Position numbers and translations under genes: made by a program | Notes under the pieces: generated by a model | Told to the model about the DNA's origin: nothing | Database searches by the model: none | What the model saw: only the letters and a program-made list of their open reading frames with translations | Source of the DNA: Porphyromonadaceae bacterium UBA7572 | Lineage (GTDB): Bacteria > Bacteroidota > Bacteroidia > Bacteroidales > Muribaculaceae | Assembly: GCA_002476625.1 (NCBI GenBank) | Contig: DLLC01000001.1 | Coordinates: forward strand, 6,907-17,117 | Direction: 5' to 3' | Length of the DNA stretch: 10,211 nucleotides | Shown here: positions 7,164-10,211 of the stretch, piece after piece | Layout: every line of letters starts with the position of its first letter | How positions within the stretch are numbered: the first letter of the stretch is position 1

Positions 7164-7232
7164 CTGCACATTCACAACCTCAATACTAAAGTCTCCAACT
7201 CTAATAGTTATAGTGGATAGGTAGAAAATAGA

Positions 7233-7260
7233 CCACGAATTGCCCGAATTTCCACGAATT
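7233..7260. repeat. Short CACGAATT tandem repeat
   Basis: Units CCACGAATT (7233-7241), CCCGAATT (7243-7250) and CCACGAATT (7252-7260) repeat with a period of about 9-10 bases. Similar degenerate CACGAATT arrays are, to my recollection, widespread between genes in Bacteroidales. No function is evident. Confidence 0.6.
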
Positions 7261-7379
7261 GGTTATTGGCATGGTGGCTCACACTGATATAAGGAGCCTC
7301 GCTATGCAATGTACGGGAATGTAGGTTGATAGGCGGCCGTGCCACGTCCCTGCTGTTCTGCCGCACAAAAGTATCCCCC

Positions 7380-7407
7380 CTAACCCCTCTAATTTCTAAC
7401 ATCTAAT
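7380..7407 (-). repeat. Inverted copy of the TTAG repeat found at 2881
   Basis: Read on the minus strand this is ATTAGATGTTAGAAATTAG followed by AGGGGTTAG, matching 2881-2906 apart from one substitution and a two-base indel. The two copies are in opposite orientation and enclose the AIPR and CHU_C genes. A C-rich run (7375-7387) continues the G-rich character of the minus strand, but with too few tracts for a clear quadruplex. Further TTAG-like units extend to about 7425. Confidence 0.75.
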
Positions 7408-7442
7408 CTCTAATTTCTAACTAAACTATGACTTCTTTTTTG

Positions 7443-7450
7443 TAATTTTG
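7443..7450 (+). promoter_or_regulatory. Candidate -7 box for uvrA
   Basis: TAATTTTG matches TAnnTTTG exactly but ends only six bases before the uvrA ATG. No TTTG stands at the usual upstream distance; the nearest is TTTC at 7414-7417, 25 bases away. If used, the transcript would start at or within a base or two of the start codon, giving a leaderless message. No SOS-type operator was recognised. Confidence 0.45.
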
Positions 7451-7456
7451 TGGATT

Positions 7457-10211
7457 ATGATTTTCAATGGGAAAGAAACAGAATGTGTGAGCGTGCTTGG
7501 AGCGCGCGTCCACAACTTGAAAAACATTGATGTGGATATTCCACACTATAAGCTCACCGTGATTACGGGGCTTAGCGGCAGTGGAAAATCATCGCTGGCG
7601 TTCGACACGATATTTGCCGAGGGGCAGCGGCGCTATTTGGAGACATTTTCCGCGTACGCGCGAAATATGCTTGGTGTGCTTGAACGGCCCGATGTGGACA
7701 AGATTACGGGGCTAAGCCCGGTGATTTCGATAGGGCAGAAGACCACCAACAAGAACCCACGCTCCACGGTGGGCACATCGACAGAGGTTTACGACTATCT
7801 GCGCCTTTTGTTTGCGCGCGCGTCGGATGCGGTGAGCTACATCTCCGGCGAGCGTATGGTGAAATATTCCGTGGAAAAAATCCTTTCCCTAATCCTCGAC
7901 AAGTATGAGGGAAAGAAAATCTATATTTTGTCGCCTTTGGTTAAGAACCGCAAGGGACATTACAAGGACCTGTTTGAGCAATATCGCAAGAAGGGCTACA
8001 TCCACGTGCGCGTGGACGGGGAGATGCGAGAAATCACCTTCGGCATGAAGCTCGACCGCTACAAAAACCACACGGTGGAGCTGGTGATCGACCGGCTGAA
8101 AGTGGCACGCAAGGACGAGAAGCGCTTGAAAGAGACCGTGGAGCTGGCTTTCCGCCAAGGCAAGGACCAGCTGCTCATACTTGATGCCGACACCGACGAG
8201 GTGTCGTATTACAGCAAGACGCTGATGGACCCTTCAACGGGGCTGTCGTATCTCGACCCCGCACCACATAACTTCTCGTTCAACTCTCCGCAGGGCGCGT
8301 GCCACAAATGTAAGGGCTTAGGATATGTGAATCTCATCGACCGTGAGAAGATTATGCCCGACACATCGCTGTCGATAAAAGAGGGGGGCATACTCCCGCT
8401 TGGGAAATATAAGAATTCACTGGTGTTCTGGCAGATTTCAGCCATCTGCGATAAGTATGGCTGCGACATCGGCACGCCATTGAAGGATTTGCCAGAGGAG
8501 GCTCTCGATGATATTATGAACGGCACCGACGAGCGGCTGAACATCAAGACGGAGACGCTGAGCACCAATAATTATTTTCTCACTTACGACGGCTTAGTAA
8601 AGTATATAGAGCTTCAGCAAGACGAGGCAGCAGGCTCAAAAGCCCAGAAATGGGCAGGTCAGTTTTTCTCACGCTGCGTGTGCCCAGAGTGCGGCGGAGC
8701 ACGCCTGAACAAGGAGGCGCTGCACTTTTTTATCAACGGGAAGAACATCGCCCAGCTTGCGAGCATGGACATCAGCGACTTGCGCGACTGGCTTGCCGAC
8801 CTGCACAACCATATGGAGCCGCAAAAGTGGAAAATAGCCGATGAAATCGTGAGAGAAATACTCAGTAGACTGAATTTCATGCTTGATGTGGGGCTTGAAT
8901 ATGTGTCGCTCAACCGCTCGTCGGTTTCGCTCTCCGGTGGCGAGAGCCAGCGCATTCGCCTGGCCACACAGATAGGATCGCAACTGGTGAATGTGCTGTA
9001 TATCCTCGATGAACCCAGCATAGGCCTGCACCAGCGCGACAGTGAGCGCCTGATAGTCTCGCTGAAGAAGCTGCGCGACGAGGGCAACACCGTGATAGTG
9101 GTGGAGCACGACAAGGATATGATGCTCAATGCCGACTACATTGTGGATATAGGGCCCAAAGCAGGGCGCAGAGGCGGCTATGTGGTGTTCGCAGGTACGC
9201 CTAAACAGATGCTCAAAAAAAACACGCTCACGGCCGATTATTTGAGCGGGCAGAAGAAGATAGATATACCCACTGAACGCCGACCAGGAAATGGCCATGT
9301 GATAAAGCTCCGCGGATGCCGCGGGCATAACCTGAAGAATGTGGATGTGGATTTCCCATTGGGCACATTTATATGCGTGACGGGAGTGTCGGGCAGTGGT
9401 AAGTCGTCGCTGGTCAATGGCACACTCCAGCCCATTATCAGCCAAAAGCTTTATCGCTCGCTCACCGAGCCGCTTCCCTATGGCAGCGTGGATGGGCTTG
9501 AGTGCATCGACAAGGTGGTGACTGTGGATCAGTCGCCGCTCGGGCGCACTCCCCGGTCTAATCCTGCCACATACACAGGCGTGTTTACCGACATTCGTAG
9601 CCTATTTGTGAATTTGCCTGAATCCAAAATCCGCGGCTACAAGCCAGGACGCTTCTCGTTCAACGCCAAGGGCGGCAGATGTGAAGTGTGTAATGGCAAT
9701 GGCTATAAGACGGTGGAAATGAATTTTCTGCCCGATGTGCTTGTGCCTTGTGAGGCTTGTGGCGGAAAGCGCTATAACAGAGAGACTTTGGAGGTGAAAT
9801 TCAAGGGGAAATCGATAGCTGATGTCCTCGACATGACGATAAACCAAGCGGTGGAGTTTTTTGAGGCAATTCCTGCGATTCTCAACAAGATAAAAGTGCT
9901 GCAAGAAGTGGGGCTTGGCTACATCAAGCTTGGTCAGCCTTCAAGCACGCTTTCCGGTGGCGAGTGCCAACGTGTGAAGTTGGCTTCTGAGCTGTCGAAA
10001 AAAGACACGGGAAAAACCCTTTACATTCTCGATGAGCCCACCACTGGTCTCCATTTTGAAGATATTAAGATACTTTTATCTGTGCTCGACAAATTGGTCC
10101 AAAAAGGAAATACGGTGATTACTACCGACCACAATTTAGATGTGATTAAATGTGCCGACCACATTATAGACCTCGGCCCGGAAGGGGGCAGAAATGGCGG
10201 GCAAATCGTGG
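7457..10211 (+). CDS. uvrA: UvrA, excinuclease ABC subunit A; C-terminus lies beyond the right edge
   Basis: DNA-damage-sensing ATPase of nucleotide excision repair; as a dimer it loads UvrB on lesions. The frame is open for 918 codons from ATG 7457 to the window end; only a short tail should be missing. Two ABC modules are complete: Walker A GLSGSGKSS (38-46), signature LSGGESQ (492-498) and Walker B ILDEP (Asp518-Glu519); then GVSGSGKSS (643-651), LSGGECQ (832-838) and ILDEP (Asp859-Glu860). The second zinc site is intact (Cys742, 745, 765, 768). The first is incomplete: CHKC (282, 285) is present, but the earlier Cys pair is replaced by TLMDPSTG. Another CPEC occurs at 409-412. The start is favoured because GARVHNLKNIDVDIP follows at the usual distance. 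This may be one of two UvrA paralogues in the genome; damage repair is still the expected role. Confidence 0.95.
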   Translation, partial: MIFNGKETECVSVLGARVHNLKNIDVDIPHYKLTVITGLSGSGKSSLAFDTIFAEGQRRYLETFSAYARNMLGVLERPDVDKITGLSPVISIGQKTTNKNPRSTVGTSTEVYDYLRLLFARASDAVSYISGERMVKYSVEKILSLILDKYEGKKIYILSPLVKNRKGHYKDLFEQYRKKGYIHVRVDGEMREITFGMKLDRYKNHTVELVIDRLKVARKDEKRLKETVELAFRQGKDQLLILDADTDEVSYYSKTLMDPSTGLSYLDPAPHNFSFNSPQGACHKCKGLGYVNLIDREKIMPDTSLSIKEGGILPLGKYKNSLVFWQISAICDKYGCDIGTPLKDLPEEALDDIMNGTDERLNIKTETLSTNNYFLTYDGLVKYIELQQDEAAGSKAQKWAGQFFSRCVCPECGGARLNKEALHFFINGKNIAQLASMDISDLRDWLADLHNHMEPQKWKIADEIVREILSRLNFMLDVGLEYVSLNRSSVSLSGGESQRIRLATQIGSQLVNVLYILDEPSIGLHQRDSERLIVSLKKLRDEGNTVIVVEHDKDMMLNADYIVDIGPKAGRRGGYVVFAGTPKQMLKKNTLTADYLSGQKKIDIPTERRPGNGHVIKLRGCRGHNLKNVDVDFPLGTFICVTGVSGSGKSSLVNGTLQPIISQKLYRSLTEPLPYGSVDGLECIDKVVTVDQSPLGRTPRSNPATYTGVFTDIRSLFVNLPESKIRGYKPGRFSFNAKGGRCEVCNGNGYKTVEMNFLPDVLVPCEACGGKRYNRETLEVKFKGKSIADVLDMTINQAVEFFEAIPAILNKIKVLQEVGLGYIKLGQPSSTLSGGECQRVKLASELSKKDTGKTLYILDEPTTGLHFEDIKILLSVLDKLVQKGNTVITTDHNLDVIKCADHIIDLGPEGGRNGGQIV

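Larger units (their letters stand above)
7103..7456. other. 354-base repeat-rich intergenic region before uvrA
   Basis: This stretch holds a strong hairpin (7130-7163), CACGAATT-type repeats (7233-7260), a unique-looking segment with CCACGTCCC (7342-7350), an inverted TTAG repeat copy (7380-7407) and a -7 promoter box (7443-7450). A minus-strand frame of 64 codons (7208-7402) is built largely from these repeats and is not called a gene. Confidence 0.7.

Noticed and set aside
7208..7402. Minus-strand 64-codon frame
   Set aside because: It is largely translated repeat DNA (CACGAATT and TTAG units) with no promoter or family resemblance.
2881..7407. Composite transposon bounded by inverted repeats
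   Set aside because: No transposase, integrase or target-site duplication is visible, and TTAG repeats are probably common in such genomes; only the repeat pair is reported.
8669..9445. Long minus-strand frame (258 codons) inside uvrA
   Set aside because: Antisense shadow of the UvrA ABC modules, with no independent motif.

Overview
The window reads as a Bacteroidales (Bacteroidota) chromosome, perhaps Prevotella-like or a relative; genus is not resolved. Three things point there. Promoters fit the Bacteroidota pattern TTTG-N19-TAnnTTTG, and Shine-Dalgarno sequences are absent. One secreted protein ends in a gliding-motility-type (CHU_C, type IX secretion type B) C-terminal domain. The intergenic DNA carries TTAG-rich and CACGAATT repeats of a kind I associate with this group.

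Layout: (1) 1-2781, minus strand: 927 N-terminal codons of a large-type purL (purine synthesis), cut by the left edge, with an exact promoter match just upstream. (2) 2782-3492: a 711-base intergenic region with a G-rich TTAG repeat, a perfect Bacteroidota promoter match at 3103-3133, a possible 44-residue basic peptide, a hairpin, and an unusual symmetric inverted repeat at 3260-3386. (3) 3493-5556, plus strand: a 687-aa AIPR-family (abortive infection phage resistance) protein, visibly more AT-rich than its neighbours and apparently a single-gene defence cargo. (4) 5732-7102, plus strand: a secreted protein with signal peptide, Gly/Asp/Ser linker and C-terminal CHU_C domain, followed by a strong hairpin at 7130-7163. 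(5) 7103-7456: repeat-rich intergenic DNA with an inverted copy of the TTAG repeat. (6) 7457-10211, plus strand: 918 codons of uvrA (nucleotide excision repair), cut by the right edge.

The housekeeping genes purL and uvrA bracket an accessory segment of about 4.5 kb (AIPR plus secreted protein). The segment is flanked by inverted copies of one TTAG repeat, but no transposase, integrase or second defence gene is visible. The point most worth pursuing is the AIPR gene with its roughly 350-nt structured leader (promoter, small ORF, hairpin, symmetric inverted repeat with alternative pairings). This could be an attenuation-controlled solitary defence gene. The regulation and solitary function are inference; the sequence elements are directly visible.
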